A stretch of 64,000 nucleotides of DNA from Enterobacterales bacterium (GCA_030949565.1 JAUZSK010000036.1:31333-95332), one strand, 5' to 3'. Counted from the stretch's first letter, positions 22,480 through 32,726 are shown. The notes: a model not told the origin generated them from the sequence alone. Numbers and translations: made by a program.

Positions 22480-24381
22480 ATGTCATTGATCCGAGGCGAC
22501 CATCTGTCCTTATCTTACGGTCCTCAAGTTTTGTTGGATAATACATCATTTGTGATTGAGCAAGGTCAAAAAGTCTGCTTAATTGGTAGAAATGGTACCG
22601 GTAAATCGACGTTACTTAAAATGATTAATGGTGAGGTGATGGCTGATGACGGCATCATTAACCGCTCAAATCAAGTAACGGTGGCTTTTTTAAACCAAGC
22701 TTTACCAGAAAAAAATCAATTAACTATTCGACAGTATGTGGCTTCAGGCCTTTCCCATGTGATTGAAGCGGTGGAAGCCTATCAAAAGTTGATTATGGAA
22801 GATTGTCAATCGCCTAAATTAGAGGCTTTAGATCAGATTATTAATGCGCAGGATGGTTGGGCGGCTGAACAAAGAATAGAACAAACGCTGTCTCGATTAG
22901 CACTAGATGGTGATCAGGTGATGGAATCGCTGTCTGGAGGTTGGAGGCGTCGAGCCGCTTTAGCCAAAGCGCTAGTGCAAAATCCTGATTTACTCATTTT
23001 AGACGAACCGACCAATCATTTAGATTTGACCAGCATTCAGTGGTTAGAAGAGCAGTTGATTAAATTTAGGGGAGCATTGCTATTTGTTTCTCATGATCGC
23101 CATTTTGTGAATAAAGTAGCTGACCAAATCATGGAGCTCGATCGGGGACATCTTCGGCTCTATCCGGGGAATTATCAGCGCTATTTAGAAATAAAAGCAC
23201 AGCAGTTGCGCGATGAGGAAAAAACTAACGCAGAATTTGATAAACGTTTGGTCAAAGAAGAAAAATGGATCAGACAGGGTATTAAGGCAAGGCGTACTCG
23301 TAATGAAGGTCGTGTTCGTGCACTTAAGAAAATGCGACAAGAGCACGCAGCAAGAAGGGATAAAATAGGTAATAGCCTGTTTAACGCCAATGTTGCTAAA
23401 CAGAACAGTAAAATAGTGGCCACTATGGACAAACTGGTCGTCGGTTACAAGGAGGCATTAATCACTCCGTTGGATTATATTATCCAAAAAGGCGACAAAA
23501 TTGGTATTTTGGGTGATAACGGCAGCGGCAAAACAACCTTTATTAAGACGCTATTAGGACAACTTCCCGCTTTGTCTGGAAGTTTCCAGGCGAGTGAAAA
23601 TATTAAGGTGGCTTATTTTGATCAGCTTAGAGATGGTATAGACCTACAAAAAACGGTATCGGATAATTTAACTGACGGTAAGGATTTTGTTATTATCGAT
23701 GGCAATGAACGTCATGTCATTAGCTATATGGCTGATTTCAATTTTACCCCTGATAGAGTCCGTGCGCCAGCCCATTCATTGTCGGGTGGTGAGATTAACC
23801 GTTTGTTATTGGCCAAACTGTTTACTCAAGCAGCCAATCTTTTTGTACTCGATGAGCCTACCAATGATCTCGATGTTGAAACGCTTGAAATTCTTGAGCA
23901 AATGTTAGTTGAGATATCTGCCACGGTCATTGTTATTAGCCATGATAGAGCCTTTCTTGATAATTGCTGTAGTGAACTACTGGTTTTTGATAACCAGCTG
24001 TTGTCACAAGTCGAGAAGCAACAAGGTTTGTTTAAAGTGATTGAAATTTCTGGTGGCTATCAAGATTGGAAATGCTATCTTGCGCAGCAGCTGGCTGAAT
24101 TAGAGAAGTCTCAAAGATCTCAACCAGCAGCTAAAACAAAAATTCAACAGAGGATCGAAAAGCCCTCTCAAAAACGCTCATACAGCGAGCAAAAACGGCT
24201 AGAGGAATTACCAAAATTAATTGAATCTTTAGAAAATGAAGTGGCTGATTTTGAGACTATTATGGCTCAACCTGAATTCTATCAGCAGCGAGAAAAATCG
24301 GATAAGGTACTAAAAGAGTTTGACAAGGTCCAAGCTGATTTAGGTGCTTTATACACTGAATGGGATGGGCTAGAAGGCTAG
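22480..24381 (+). CDS. uup: ABC-F family ATPase Uup
   Basis: Uup belongs to the ABC-F proteins, soluble twin ATPases that act on the ribosome and are linked to precise transposon excision. The 633-residue protein has two ABC cassettes: Walker A GRNGTGKST and GDNGSGKTT, signatures LSGGWRRR and LSGGEINRL, Walker B LLILDEPTNHLDL and LFVLDEPTNDLDV. The interdomain linker (KWIRQGIKARRTRNEGRVRAL) is the Uup-specific P-site region, and the C-terminal 80 residues form a coiled coil (LPKLIESLENEVADFETIM). No membrane domain is present. Confidence 0.94.
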   Translation: MSLIRGDHLSLSYGPQVLLDNTSFVIEQGQKVCLIGRNGTGKSTLLKMINGEVMADDGIINRSNQVTVAFLNQALPEKNQLTIRQYVASGLSHVIEAVEAYQKLIMEDCQSPKLEALDQIINAQDGWAAEQRIEQTLSRLALDGDQVMESLSGGWRRRAALAKALVQNPDLLILDEPTNHLDLTSIQWLEEQLIKFRGALLFVSHDRHFVNKVADQIMELDRGHLRLYPGNYQRYLEIKAQQLRDEEKTNAEFDKRLVKEEKWIRQGIKARRTRNEGRVRALKKMRQEHAARRDKIGNSLFNANVAKQNSKIVATMDKLVVGYKEALITPLDYIIQKGDKIGILGDNGSGKTTFIKTLLGQLPALSGSFQASENIKVAYFDQLRDGIDLQKTVSDNLTDGKDFVIIDGNERHVISYMADFNFTPDRVRAPAHSLSGGEINRLLLAKLFTQAANLFVLDEPTNDLDVETLEILEQMLVEISATVIVISHDRAFLDNCCSELLVFDNQLLSQVEKQQGLFKVIEISGGYQDWKCYLAQQLAELEKSQRSQPAAKTKIQQRIEKPSQKRSYSEQKRLEELPKLIESLENEVADFETIMAQPEFYQQREKSDKVLKEFDKVQADLGALYTEWDGLEG

Positions 24382-24402
24382 GGGAAAAATCAGACCCTAG
24401 CC
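24376..24402. other. Hairpin overlapping the uup stop codon
   Basis: GGCTAGGG (24376-24383) and CCCTAGCC (24395-24402) are perfectly complementary around an 11-base loop and overlap the TAG of uup. No T run follows, so this is a weak terminator candidate or an mRNA 3' hairpin. Confidence 0.4.
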
Positions 24403-24493
24403 CACTTTCGGTTGGCATTTAAAGGCTTTTTAAGGGATAATGTCGGCTATTAAGACCAGTGAATTGTGTCAGTAAAATACCTGAAGGATATCC

Positions 24494-25526
24494 ATGAAAT
24501 TAGCCAGTTTAAAAAATAATACTCGCGATGGTCAGCTGGTTGTTGTGAGTCGGGATTTAACACGTGCAGTGAGCATTCCTGATATTGCACATACAATGCA
24601 GCAGTTATTGGATGATTGGAGCAGCCTTTTACCGGCAGCACAAGCGATATACGAACAGCTTAACGCTGGAGAAATATCGGATGCGATTGCGTTTGAACAG
24701 CAAAACTGTGAGTCACCGTTACCGCGCGCCTACCAATGGGCAGATGGTAGCGCCTATGTTAACCATGTAGAGCTAGTACGAAAGGCCCGCAAAGCTGAAA
24801 TGCCGGAAACCTTTTGGACTGATCCCTTGATGTATCAAGGTGGCAGCGATGCTTTTATCGGTCCTAGAGATGATATTATCATTGAGTCAACTGATTTCGG
24901 AATTGACATGGAATCAGAAGTGGCAGTAATTGTCGATGATACACCGATGGCGGCAACACCAAAGGAGACTGAGTCGCGGATTATCCTGTTAATGCTGGTG
25001 AATGACGTATCCTTAAGAAATTTGATTCCTGCAGAGTTGGCTAAAGGCTTTGGGTTTTTCCAAAGCAAACCTTCCAGTGCTTTTTCTCCAGTAGCGGTGA
25101 CTCCTGATGAACTGGGTTCTGACTGGAATGGTAAAAAAACTTCATAGGCCGTTGGTTACCCATTTAAATGGAGAGCTTTTTGGTGAGCCGAATTGTGGCG
25201 TCGATATGACTTTTGATTTTCCGACCATTGTCGCGCATGCGGCAATAACTCGGCCTCTAGGAGCAGGAGCGATCATCGGTTCAGGCACTATTTCTAATAT
25301 TGATCGTTCAAGCGGCTCTAGTTGCTTGGCAGAAAAAAGAATGCTTGAAATTATAGAAACTGGAAAGCCTGTCACACCTTTTATGAGTTTTGGTGACAGA
25401 GTTAGAATTGAAATGTTTGATCAGCAAGGCCATTCCATTTTTGGCGCTATTGATCAACAGGTTAAGCAGTATATTCCGACCTCTCAAACTGACATGTCAG
25501 TTGAATCTTTTGAACAAAACGATTAA
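24494..25526 (+). CDS. Fumarylacetoacetate hydrolase family protein, one frame break
   Basis: From ATG 24494 (AAGGA upstream) the protein runs MKLASLKNNTRDGQLVVVSRDL and shows FAH-fold landmarks: GSDAFIGPRDDI, DFGIDMESEVAVIVDD (metal-binding acidic residues), MLVNDVSLRNLIPAELAKGFGFFQSKP and, after the break, GELFGEPNCGVDMTFDFPTIVAHA and LGAGAIIGSGTIS. The frame is lost in an A7 run near 25135; six A residues restore DWNGKKLHRPLVTHLNGE. Corrected length is 343 residues. The maleylacetoacetate isomerase gene begins three bases after the stop, so the likely substrate is fumarylacetoacetate in tyrosine/homogentisate breakdown. Confidence 0.87.
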
Positions 25527-25529
25527 TCC

Positions 25530-26183
25530 ATGATCAAATTATATAGCTATTGGCGCTCTACAGCCGCCTATCGAGTTCGTTTAGCGCTAAACATTAAACA
25601 GGTTGCCTATTCTCAGCATTCGGTTCATCTAGTAAAGGATGGCGGCGAGCAGCATGAAGACGAGTATCGTGATATTAATCCACAAGGTTTAGTCCCTACG
25701 ATGGTTCATGGTGAGGTTAAAATTAGTCAATCTCTCGCAATCTTGGAATATTTAGAAGAAAAATATCCGCAGAAAATCGCTCTTTTACCTGAGAATATAC
25801 AGTTAAGAGCCTTTTCACGCCAACTTTGTCAGGTTATTGCGAGTGACGTTCACCCCCTTAATAATCTTAGAGTGCTACAATACCTTTCTAATTCACTGAA
25901 AGTGAGTGAGAAAGACCGCATGAAATGGTACCATCATTGGTTAACCTTGGGCTTTGATGCGTTTTCGTCATTACTGAAGGAACAAAATTTTTCTGGTCCA
26001 TATTGCCTCGGTAGGGAACTATCTATGGCAGATGTTTGTCTTATACCCCAGATTTACAATGCAGATAGATTTGGATTTTCAATGGCTTCTTATCCTCGGT
26101 TGCTAGAAATAAACCAAAATTGTTTAAAATTAGAAAGATTTAAGGACGCGATACCTGAAAACCAGCCTGATGCTGAACGTTAA
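25530..26183 (+). CDS. maiA: Maleylacetoacetate isomerase (zeta-class glutathione transferase)
   Basis: This 217-residue zeta GST isomerises maleylacetoacetate to fumarylacetoacetate with glutathione. The N-terminal signature is YSYWRSTAAYRVRLALN (the SSCxWRVRIAL-type motif, here with T and Y at the cysteine region), followed by NPQGLVPTMVHG and ISQSLAILEYLEE of the thioredoxin-like domain, and the helical domain with DVHPLNNLRVLQYL and SMADVCLIPQIYNADRF. It lies immediately downstream of the FAH-family gene, so the two enzymes catalyse consecutive steps. No homogentisate dioxygenase gene is seen in the window. Confidence 0.93.
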   Translation: MIKLYSYWRSTAAYRVRLALNIKQVAYSQHSVHLVKDGGEQHEDEYRDINPQGLVPTMVHGEVKISQSLAILEYLEEKYPQKIALLPENIQLRAFSRQLCQVIASDVHPLNNLRVLQYLSNSLKVSEKDRMKWYHHWLTLGFDAFSSLLKEQNFSGPYCLGRELSMADVCLIPQIYNADRFGFSMASYPRLLEINQNCLKLERFKDAIPENQPDAER

Positions 26184-26222
26184 CAGTTCGTTTCTCTCAA
26201 ACATTAAAGAAGTAACCTATTT

Positions 26223-27512
26223 ATGAATAGATTGTATAAAAAAATAACGCTAACTCTACTAACCGCATCTTTAAGTATGGCGGTGCCTGTTTGGGCGGCA
26301 GATAACTATCAGATCGATGATTTAGGAACCCTAGGTGGGGCGCAAGCCGAAGCATTTAGTATCAATAATTTGGGTGACATCGTCGGCAACTCAAGTGGTG
26401 CTGATTTTGATAACCATGCCTTCGTTTATCGTAATCAAGCGTTAGTTGATTTAGGTTTTTTACCCGTAGATGCAAACTCTACATCGAGTAGTTTTGCATT
26501 TGATATTAACGATAATGGGCTTGCTGTTGGATTTTCAACCCAAAGCTTTGTTGATGCCAATAGTGTAGGCTATAACAGAACGATAGCTACCTATTTTGAT
26601 ACCATCAATCTTACAATTAATCCTATACCTCAAGTTGACCCTGCTTTACCTCTTAATATGCGGGCTGAGAGGTCAAATGAAAATGATATTATTGTAGGTG
26701 TTACTGAATATGATGACCCAAATGACGTAGACACTAATGGTGACCCGGTTTCGGTAATCACCATTAAAGGTTTCGTTTATGATATAAATTCTGGTGTGTT
26801 AGATATTCTCTCACCACCCGCTGAAACGACGCGAACGGGCCTAGCCTTAAGAGCGATTAACAATAATGGCGTTATTGTCGGCTTAGCAGCTGAAACCGTT
26901 AGCAATGGATTTCAGAACGTTATTCTAAGTGATATTGTGACGACTAATATTAGCGACCTTACCCAAATATCAAAAATCACCATTTACGATGGCTCTCAAA
27001 ATCAAGTTTGGTCTATTAATGATAATAATATTATGGTTGGTAGTGCCGATACTTTAACGGATGGTAACAAAAAGGCATTTAGCTACAACCTAAACACACA
27101 GGAAGTGATTAATTTAGGTTCACTCAATATCAATTTTCCTTTTTCGGAAGCATTTAAAATTAATAATGCGGGACAAATTGTTGGTGTTTCGCAGTATCAA
27201 AACTCCCCTATAATTTATCACGCGTTTGTTCACGAAAATGGGACCATGAAAGATTTATCAAAACTAATTGGTTGTGATACTGGTTGGGTTCTAAACGAAG
27301 CTCGTTCAATAAATGATAGCGGAATAATCGTTGGCACTGGTTTGTTCAATGGTGAAAAGCATGCTTATAAGCTGACACCCATTGCGGGAACAGCACCCGT
27401 TTGTGTTGATACAACATCTTCTTCGTCTGGTGGAGGTTCTTTACCGATATTTCTTTTAGTTTTATTTTCTGGTTTATTAGTTTATCGGAAAGAAACAAAG
27501 AATCATCTTTAA
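26223..27512 (+). CDS. Exported HAF-repeat (DUF3466-like) protein with a GlyGly-CTERM-like tail
   Basis: The 429-residue protein has a signal peptide (MNRLYKKITLTLLTASLSMAVPVWA) and then repeated units of the HAF type: IDDLGTLGGAQAEAFSINNLGDIVG, AFDINDNGLAVGF, LRAINNNGVIVGL, VWSINDNNIMVGS, AFKINNAGQIVGVS and ARSINDSGIIVG. These are short blades of a probable beta-propeller. The C-terminus SSSSGGGSLPIFLLVLFSGLLVY followed by RKETK is a glycine, hydrophobic, basic sorting tail like that of the large protein at 17420. It sits 39 bases after maiA, and a bidirectional terminator follows. Function unknown; surface location inferred. Confidence 0.82.
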   Translation: MNRLYKKITLTLLTASLSMAVPVWAADNYQIDDLGTLGGAQAEAFSINNLGDIVGNSSGADFDNHAFVYRNQALVDLGFLPVDANSTSSSFAFDINDNGLAVGFSTQSFVDANSVGYNRTIATYFDTINLTINPIPQVDPALPLNMRAERSNENDIIVGVTEYDDPNDVDTNGDPVSVITIKGFVYDINSGVLDILSPPAETTRTGLALRAINNNGVIVGLAAETVSNGFQNVILSDIVTTNISDLTQISKITIYDGSQNQVWSINDNNIMVGSADTLTDGNKKAFSYNLNTQEVINLGSLNINFPFSEAFKINNAGQIVGVSQYQNSPIIYHAFVHENGTMKDLSKLIGCDTGWVLNEARSINDSGIIVGTGLFNGEKHAYKLTPIAGTAPVCVDTTSSSSGGGSLPIFLLVLFSGLLVYRKETKNHL

Positions 27513-27517
27513 AAAAT

Positions 27518-27550
27518 AAAAAGGCTGTTTAGACAGCCTTTTTATTTTAT
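27518..27550. terminator. Bidirectional rho-independent terminator
   Basis: AAAAAGGCTGT (27518-27528) and ACAGCCTTTTT (27533-27543) form a perfect 11-bp stem with a TTAG loop, T-rich on both strands. It separates the convergent HAF-repeat gene and gap. Confidence 0.9.
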
Positions 27551-27556
27551 TTTAAT

Positions 27557-28570
27557 TTAGCATTTCATTAAAGCAATTGTCGTATCGAGCATTCGATTGG
27601 AATAGCCCCATTCATTGTCATACCAAGCCATAATTTTCACAATTTTGCCTAATACTTTGGTTTGTACCGGATCAAAACTTGAGGAAGCTGCATCGTGATT
27701 AAAATCAATAGAAACCAATGGTTCGGTTACGTAGTTTAATACGCCTTTCATTTGATTCTCGGAAGCTTGTTTCATTGCTTGATTGATTTCCTCGGTAGAG
27801 GTTTCCTTTTGAGCGATAAATGTAAGGTCAACCAAAGAAACATTGATTGTTGGTACACGAATGGCCATCCCATCAAATTTGCCCTCAAGTTCAGGAAGTA
27901 CTAAGCCAACCGCTTGTGCCGCTCCGGTTTTTGTTGGGATCATAGATTGTGCTGCCGCCCGTGCTCGATAGATATCAGAGTGGGGCGAGTCGATTAGCCG
28001 TTGATCATTGGTGTAGGCATGGATAGTCGTCATAAGACCTGATTCAATACCAACTAAATCATTGAGTATCTTTGCAACTGGCGCTAAGCAATTTGTGGTA
28101 CATGATGCATTAGAAATAATCTGACATTCGGCGTTAAGAACATCGTGGTTAACGCCATAGACAATGGTTGCATCGAGATCTTTGCCAGGTGCCGATACGA
28201 TTACTTTTTTGGCACCTGCTTTGATGTGTTTATTGGCTTTATCTCTATCTTTAAAAAATCCGGTACATTCAAGTACAAGGTCAATTGCAAGTTCCTTCCA
28301 AGGCAAATTTTCAGGATCGGACAGATTAAACATTTGAATAGAATCGCCATCGACCATTAAAAAAGAATTATCATTTTCAACTTTTAGAGACACGCTTGAA
28401 CTAAAGCGACCATGAATTGTATCGTACTTAGTTAAATGTACATTACTTTCGTTGGATGCTAGGTCATTGATGGCAATGATTCTAATTTGATCTTTGTGGG
28501 GGCCTTCATACAGGGCCCTAAGTATATTGCGGCCAATACGACCATAGCCATTAATTGCAACATTAATCAC
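27557..28570 (-). CDS. gap: Glyceraldehyde-3-phosphate dehydrogenase, NAD type
   Basis: The 337-residue enzyme oxidises glyceraldehyde 3-phosphate. It has the Rossmann start [17 protein letters not shown], an aspartate in AINDL (NAD preference), the active-site [12 protein letters not shown] and the catalytic histidine in [24 protein letters not shown] and [12 protein letters not shown] are family motifs. The sequence argues against erythrose-4-phosphate dehydrogenase. It is the last gene of the minus-strand Entner-Doudoroff cluster, 79 bases after eda, and processes the glyceraldehyde 3-phosphate made by that pathway. Confidence 0.94.
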   Translation of the reverse strand: MINVAINGYGRIGRNILRALYEGPHKDQIRIIAINDLASNESNVHLTKYDTIHGRFSSSVSLKVENDNSFLMVDGDSIQMFNLSDPENLPWKELAIDLVLECTGFFKDRDKANKHIKAGAKKVIVSAPGKDLDATIVYGVNHDVLNAECQIISNASCTTNCLAPVAKILNDLVGIESGLMTTIHAYTNDQRLIDSPHSDIYRARAAAQSMIPTKTGAAQAVGLVLPELEGKFDGMAIRVPTINVSLVDLTFIAQKETSTEEINQAMKQASENQMKGVLNYVTEPLVSIDFNHDAASSSFDPVQTKVLGKIVKIMAWYDNEWGYSNRMLDTTIALMKC

Positions 28571-28649
28571 GAGATTGACTCCTTAAATAGATTTTAAATT
28601 AAATAAAAGAAAACTATTGAGTAAAGAATTTACTAAAAATTATGAATGA

Positions 28650-29273
28650 TTACAAAAGGCTAGCTTGCTTGGCTAATTGGGTAATCGCAGACCAGTTTTT
28701 TTGCTGTATTAATTGTTTGGTTAGCATCCAGGTTCCACCCACGCAAACGACATTGTCCAGTTGAAGATATTGTTTCGCGTTAGATAAATTAATACCACCG
28801 GTTGGGCAAAATTGAGCTTGTGGTAATGGGCCATTGAGTGAGGACAACATCTTTACACCACCGGCGGCTTCAGCAGGAAAAAATTTTAAACAATTATAGC
28901 CCAGGGCCAGTAAATTCATCACTTCAGTGGCACTGGTTGCGCCGGGTAAAATAAGCGCATTGTTGGATTTTACGGCCGATAAGAGCTCGGGCGTTGAACC
29001 CGGACTAACAACAAAATCAACTCCGGCCTCTAACGAAGCTTCTAGAGATGCTGCATTGATTACCGTACCGCTTGCGATTACTGCATCGGGTAAGGCTTGT
29101 TTGATCTGTTTAATCGATTCAATCGCAGCCTCGGTGCGAAGCGTGATCTCAAGCACCTCTAAACCGCCGTGATATAATGCACTAGCCAAAGGGACTGCGT
29201 CTTGTAGGTTTTCAATCACAAGCACTGGAATTACTTTTGAACGCTTAAGGTATTGCTTTATTTTACTAGTCAA
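28650..29273 (-). CDS. eda: 2-keto-3-deoxy-6-phosphogluconate aldolase
   Basis: Eda splits KDPG into pyruvate and glyceraldehyde 3-phosphate. The 207-residue protein shows VIPVLVIENLQDAVPLA, LEITLRTEAA (catalytic glutamate), VIASGTVINAASLEASLEAG, FVVSPGSTPELL, PGATSATEVM and the Schiff-base lysine in NCLKFFPAEAAGG, then CPTGGINLSNAKQYL. It lies between zwf (54 bases upstream) and gap. Confidence 0.95.
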   Translation of the reverse strand: MTSKIKQYLKRSKVIPVLVIENLQDAVPLASALYHGGLEVLEITLRTEAAIESIKQIKQALPDAVIASGTVINAASLEASLEAGVDFVVSPGSTPELLSAVKSNNALILPGATSATEVMNLLALGYNCLKFFPAEAAGGVKMLSSLNGPLPQAQFCPTGGINLSNAKQYLQLDNVVCVGGTWMLTKQLIQQKNWSAITQLAKQASLL

Positions 29274-29327
29274 AATAAGTATCTCTTTGAAAATGGTAAT
29301 TATTTAAATAGGGGACTTGTCGTCCTA

Positions 29328-30812
29328 TTAGCTGGCGCAATCATCTATATCGATCCATTGTCGGCCATCTTTTTCGAGCAGTTCGTCTGATTCTTTGGGG
29401 CCGTAGGTTCCGGCGCGATATAAAAAAGGGGTTACGTGATGTTTATCCCAATATTCAATGATTGGATCAACCCATTGCCAAGCCGCGGTACCTTCTTCTC
29501 GGTGAATAAAGAGTGAAGCATTGCCACAAATTGCATCGAGTAATAGTCTCTTATAGCCGAAGCTTTTAAATCCCTGTGATGACTCAGTAAAATTCAGATC
29601 TAAGGTGACGGGTTTAAGAACTGTTTTTAATTGCGTCATATCCTTGGCCATCAGAATCAGTTGAATTCTTTCTTCTGGTTGAAGTTGAATAATTAATCGA
29701 TTGGGGATTAGTTTTCCAGATTCCTCACCAAAGGCATTATGCGATACATCACTAAATTGAATGGCTATTTCCGCGCTGCGTTTTTTCAGGCGTTTACCGG
29801 TGCGAATGTAAAAGGGGACTTTTGCCCAGCGCCAATTATCGATTGAAGCACGTATAGCAACAAAGGTTTCAGTATTGCTTGTTCCTGACCCTAACTCCTC
29901 TAAGTAACCAGGTTGCAATTGCTCATCAATGGCTCCAGCCACATACTGACCTCTTACCGTAAATTGGTTGACATCCTCTTCGTTGATAGGTTTAAGCGCT
30001 TGCAAAACCTTTATTTTCTCAGCGCGAATATTGTTAGCATCCATTTTATTCGGTGATTCCATGGCAATGAGTGCCAACAATTGCAATAAATGATTTTGAA
30101 CCATATCACGCATGGCGCCTGTGGAATCATAGAATCCTGCGCGGCCTTCTAAACCAACCTGTTCACAAATACTAATTTGTATATGGTCGATAGATTTCGC
30201 GTCCCAAAACTGCTCGAAAAGAGAATTACTAAATCTTAAGGCAAGTAAATTTTGTACGGTTTCTTTACCCAAATAATGGTCAATTCGATAAATTTGATCT
30301 TCTTTAAAATACTCAGCTATTTTTTGATTAATAGATTCCGCCGACTGCTGGTCATAGCCAATTGGTTTTTCGACCACTAGTCTAGTATTTTCGGTAATCA
30401 GATGGCTCGCGGCAAGATTGTCACAACAGTCACCATAAACGCTCGGTATAATGGCAAGATAAAAAATTCGTGGCTGTTTTTTTCGTTTGACAAACAGTGA
30501 TGAAAACTCTGCCCATCGGTCGTCACGTTTTGCGACATCAATTAAAACCGGTTTAATGAATAGACAAAATTTCTCATAGTTTGAGTCGGATAAATCTTCT
30601 TCAGGAATAAACTTTGAAAATGCTTTTTTAATAATGCTATGCATTCCCTCAAACTCGTGTACTTTTCGAGTTCCCACCATTATCCGAGAGCCTTTTGGAA
30701 TACCATCTTCTAAAAAAGTGCGGTACATTGAAGGCAACAACTTACGCAAAGATAAATCACCGGTACCACCAAAAAGGATAAGATCAAAAGGTTGTGTTAG
30801 TAATTGGCTCAA
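29328..30812 (-). CDS. zwf: Glucose-6-phosphate 1-dehydrogenase
   Basis: Zwf makes 6-phosphogluconolactone and NAD(P)H. The 494-residue protein has the nucleotide-binding motif LFGGTGDLSLRKLLPS, the substrate-binding signature RIDHYLGKETVQN, EKPIGYD, FYDSTGAMRDMVQNHLLQLL and PFYIRTGKRLKKR. It follows edd by 48 bases and precedes eda. No 6-phosphogluconolactonase gene lies in the cluster. Confidence 0.96.
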   Translation of the reverse strand: MSQLLTQPFDLILFGGTGDLSLRKLLPSMYRTFLEDGIPKGSRIMVGTRKVHEFEGMHSIIKKAFSKFIPEEDLSDSNYEKFCLFIKPVLIDVAKRDDRWAEFSSLFVKRKKQPRIFYLAIIPSVYGDCCDNLAASHLITENTRLVVEKPIGYDQQSAESINQKIAEYFKEDQIYRIDHYLGKETVQNLLALRFSNSLFEQFWDAKSIDHIQISICEQVGLEGRAGFYDSTGAMRDMVQNHLLQLLALIAMESPNKMDANNIRAEKIKVLQALKPINEEDVNQFTVRGQYVAGAIDEQLQPGYLEELGSGTSNTETFVAIRASIDNWRWAKVPFYIRTGKRLKKRSAEIAIQFSDVSHNAFGEESGKLIPNRLIIQLQPEERIQLILMAKDMTQLKTVLKPVTLDLNFTESSQGFKSFGYKRLLLDAICGNASLFIHREEGTAAWQWVDPIIEYWDKHHVTPFLYRAGTYGPKESDELLEKDGRQWIDIDDCAS

Positions 30813-30860
30813 AATATTTAACTCATTTATATGATTTATAAGGTGTTCAAGTTTATTGAA

Positions 30861-32726
30861 TTATCCAAAAGTCATTGCGCCATGCTCGGCGTTGGTGACA
30901 TTGTTTCGAAAGCTTTTAAATAATTCTCGTCCCATGCCGGATTGCTCAGAAAGCGTTTCCTTAACCGCCAATGGACGCTGTTTAAACTCTATTTCATTAA
31001 CCTTGACTGTTAATATGCCATTCGCAGCATCGAGCTCGATCAAATCGCCATTTTGTATTTGTGCGATGGGACCACCTTCGAGTGCTTCGGGGATCAGATG
31101 GATAGCGGCAGGTACTTTACCGGAGGCTCCGGACATTCTGCCATCGGTAACAAGGGCTACTTGATGACCGGCCGCCTGTAGCGAGGCTAAAATAGGAGTT
31201 AATTTGTGTAGTTCTGGCATCCCATTGGCTTTAGGGCCTTGGAATCGAATGACCGCGACGAAGTCTTGGTTTAATTGACCCCTTTTAAATGCAGTAACCA
31301 GTTCATTTTGATCATCAAAAACTACCGCTGGCGCTTCAATCTTTAAGTATTGTTCGGCAACCGCTGAAGTTTTTATCACGCTTCTGCCCAAATTGCCGGT
31401 TAACAGGTTTAAACCACCATGTGAACTAAAACATTGATTGACCGGGCTTAGAACTGACTCATCTAGACTTTTTGTGACGGCGTTTTTCCATTGTATTAGA
31501 TGTTCGCTTTGTTTTTCTTGCCCATTTTGGCGATAAATATCAGCTTGAGGGTTTTTAACTAGCTTGGGCTCTTTAAAATAAGCACTTAATCCAGTGCCCA
31601 TAATCGTCTTCACGTCTTGATGTAAAAAGCCAGCGTCGGACAGTTGCTGCATAAGAAAAGGCATGCCGCCTGCGGCTTGAAAATGATTAATGTCAGCGCT
31701 TCCATTAGGATAGACTCGACAAATGAGAGGGACTATTTTGGAAAGCTCCGACATATCTTGCCAATCAATGATAATACCTGCGGCTCGTGCAATAGCGATT
31801 AAATGAATGGTGTGATTGGTAGAGCCTCCAGTGGCTAGTAAACCGACCAAACCATTAACAATGGTTTTTTCTGAAAGGATCGAAGCAAGGCTAAATTTTT
31901 GTTCGATATTTTGTAACTGTTTTCTAACGCCGTACTGGCTGAGCGCCTGTCTAAGCTCGGTTGTTGGAGGAACAAAAGAGCTACCAGGAAGCTGCAAGCC
32001 CATAATCTCCATCAACATTTGATTACTATTAGCGGTGCCATAAAAAGTACAGGTACCTGCTGTGTGATAGGAGGCACTTTCAGAAGCTAATAGCTCTTTT
32101 CGGCCGATTTTTCCTTCTGCATAATCTTGTCGTACCTTGGCTTTGGCATCATTGCTTTGTCCTGTTGGCATAGGACCTGCCGGTAGGAAAATACAAGGTA
32201 AATGTCCAAAACTTAATGCACCAATCAGCAATCCAGGAACAATTTTGTCGCAGATGCCAAGTAAAATAACGCCGTCGAACATATCATGGGAGAGGGATAC
32301 TGCGGTTGCCATCGCAATCAAATCACGACTAAAGAGAGACAATTCCATTCCTTCTTGACCCTGTGTTACCCCATCACACATAGCAGGGACGCCACCGGCA
32401 ACCTGCGCCGTAGCGCCTAAATGTGCAGCGGCTTGTTTAATGATATCGGGATAGTTGACATAGGGCTGATGCGCCGACAGCATGTCATTGTAAGCATTAA
32501 CAATCGCCAGATTAGGTGCTTTTTCGGCAGCCAAGATGCTTTTATCCGTTGGGTTACAAGCAGCCATCCCGTGAGCAAGATTACCACAGCTTAATCGTGA
32601 ACGAGTGGGGCTATTATCGTTTGTCGCAGCTGCATGAGACATTCGCGTAAGGTAGTCGCTACGCGTTGACTGGCTTTTTTCAACAATTCTTTGTGTAACT
32701 TTTATAATCGTGTCATTTAAGGACAT
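30861..32726 (-). CDS. edd: 6-phosphogluconate dehydratase
   Basis: Edd is the iron-sulfur dehydratase that makes KDPG. The protein has about 621 residues and family motifs SRLSCGNLAHGMAAC, IVNAYNDMLSAHQPYVNYP, VPAMCDGVTQGQEGMELS, LLGICDKIVPGLLIGAL (cluster cysteine), HTAGTCTFYGTANSNQM and LVTDGRMSGASGKVPAAIHL. I chose ATG 32726; the longer frame starting at a TTG (32747) adds seven residues without a better ribosome site. An operator-like palindrome overlaps the predicted promoter upstream. Confidence 0.95.
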   Translation of the reverse strand: MSLNDTIIKVTQRIVEKSQSTRSDYLTRMSHAAATNDNSPTRSRLSCGNLAHGMAACNPTDKSILAAEKAPNLAIVNAYNDMLSAHQPYVNYPDIIKQAAAHLGATAQVAGGVPAMCDGVTQGQEGMELSLFSRDLIAMATAVSLSHDMFDGVILLGICDKIVPGLLIGALSFGHLPCIFLPAGPMPTGQSNDAKAKVRQDYAEGKIGRKELLASESASYHTAGTCTFYGTANSNQMLMEIMGLQLPGSSFVPPTTELRQALSQYGVRKQLQNIEQKFSLASILSEKTIVNGLVGLLATGGSTNHTIHLIAIARAAGIIIDWQDMSELSKIVPLICRVYPNGSADINHFQAAGGMPFLMQQLSDAGFLHQDVKTIMGTGLSAYFKEPKLVKNPQADIYRQNGQEKQSEHLIQWKNAVTKSLDESVLSPVNQCFSSHGGLNLLTGNLGRSVIKTSAVAEQYLKIEAPAVVFDDQNELVTAFKRGQLNQDFVAVIRFQGPKANGMPELHKLTPILASLQAAGHQVALVTDGRMSGASGKVPAAIHLIPEALEGGPIAQIQNGDLIELDAANGILTVKVNEIEFKQRPLAVKETLSEQSGMGRELFKSFRNNVTNAEHGAMTFG

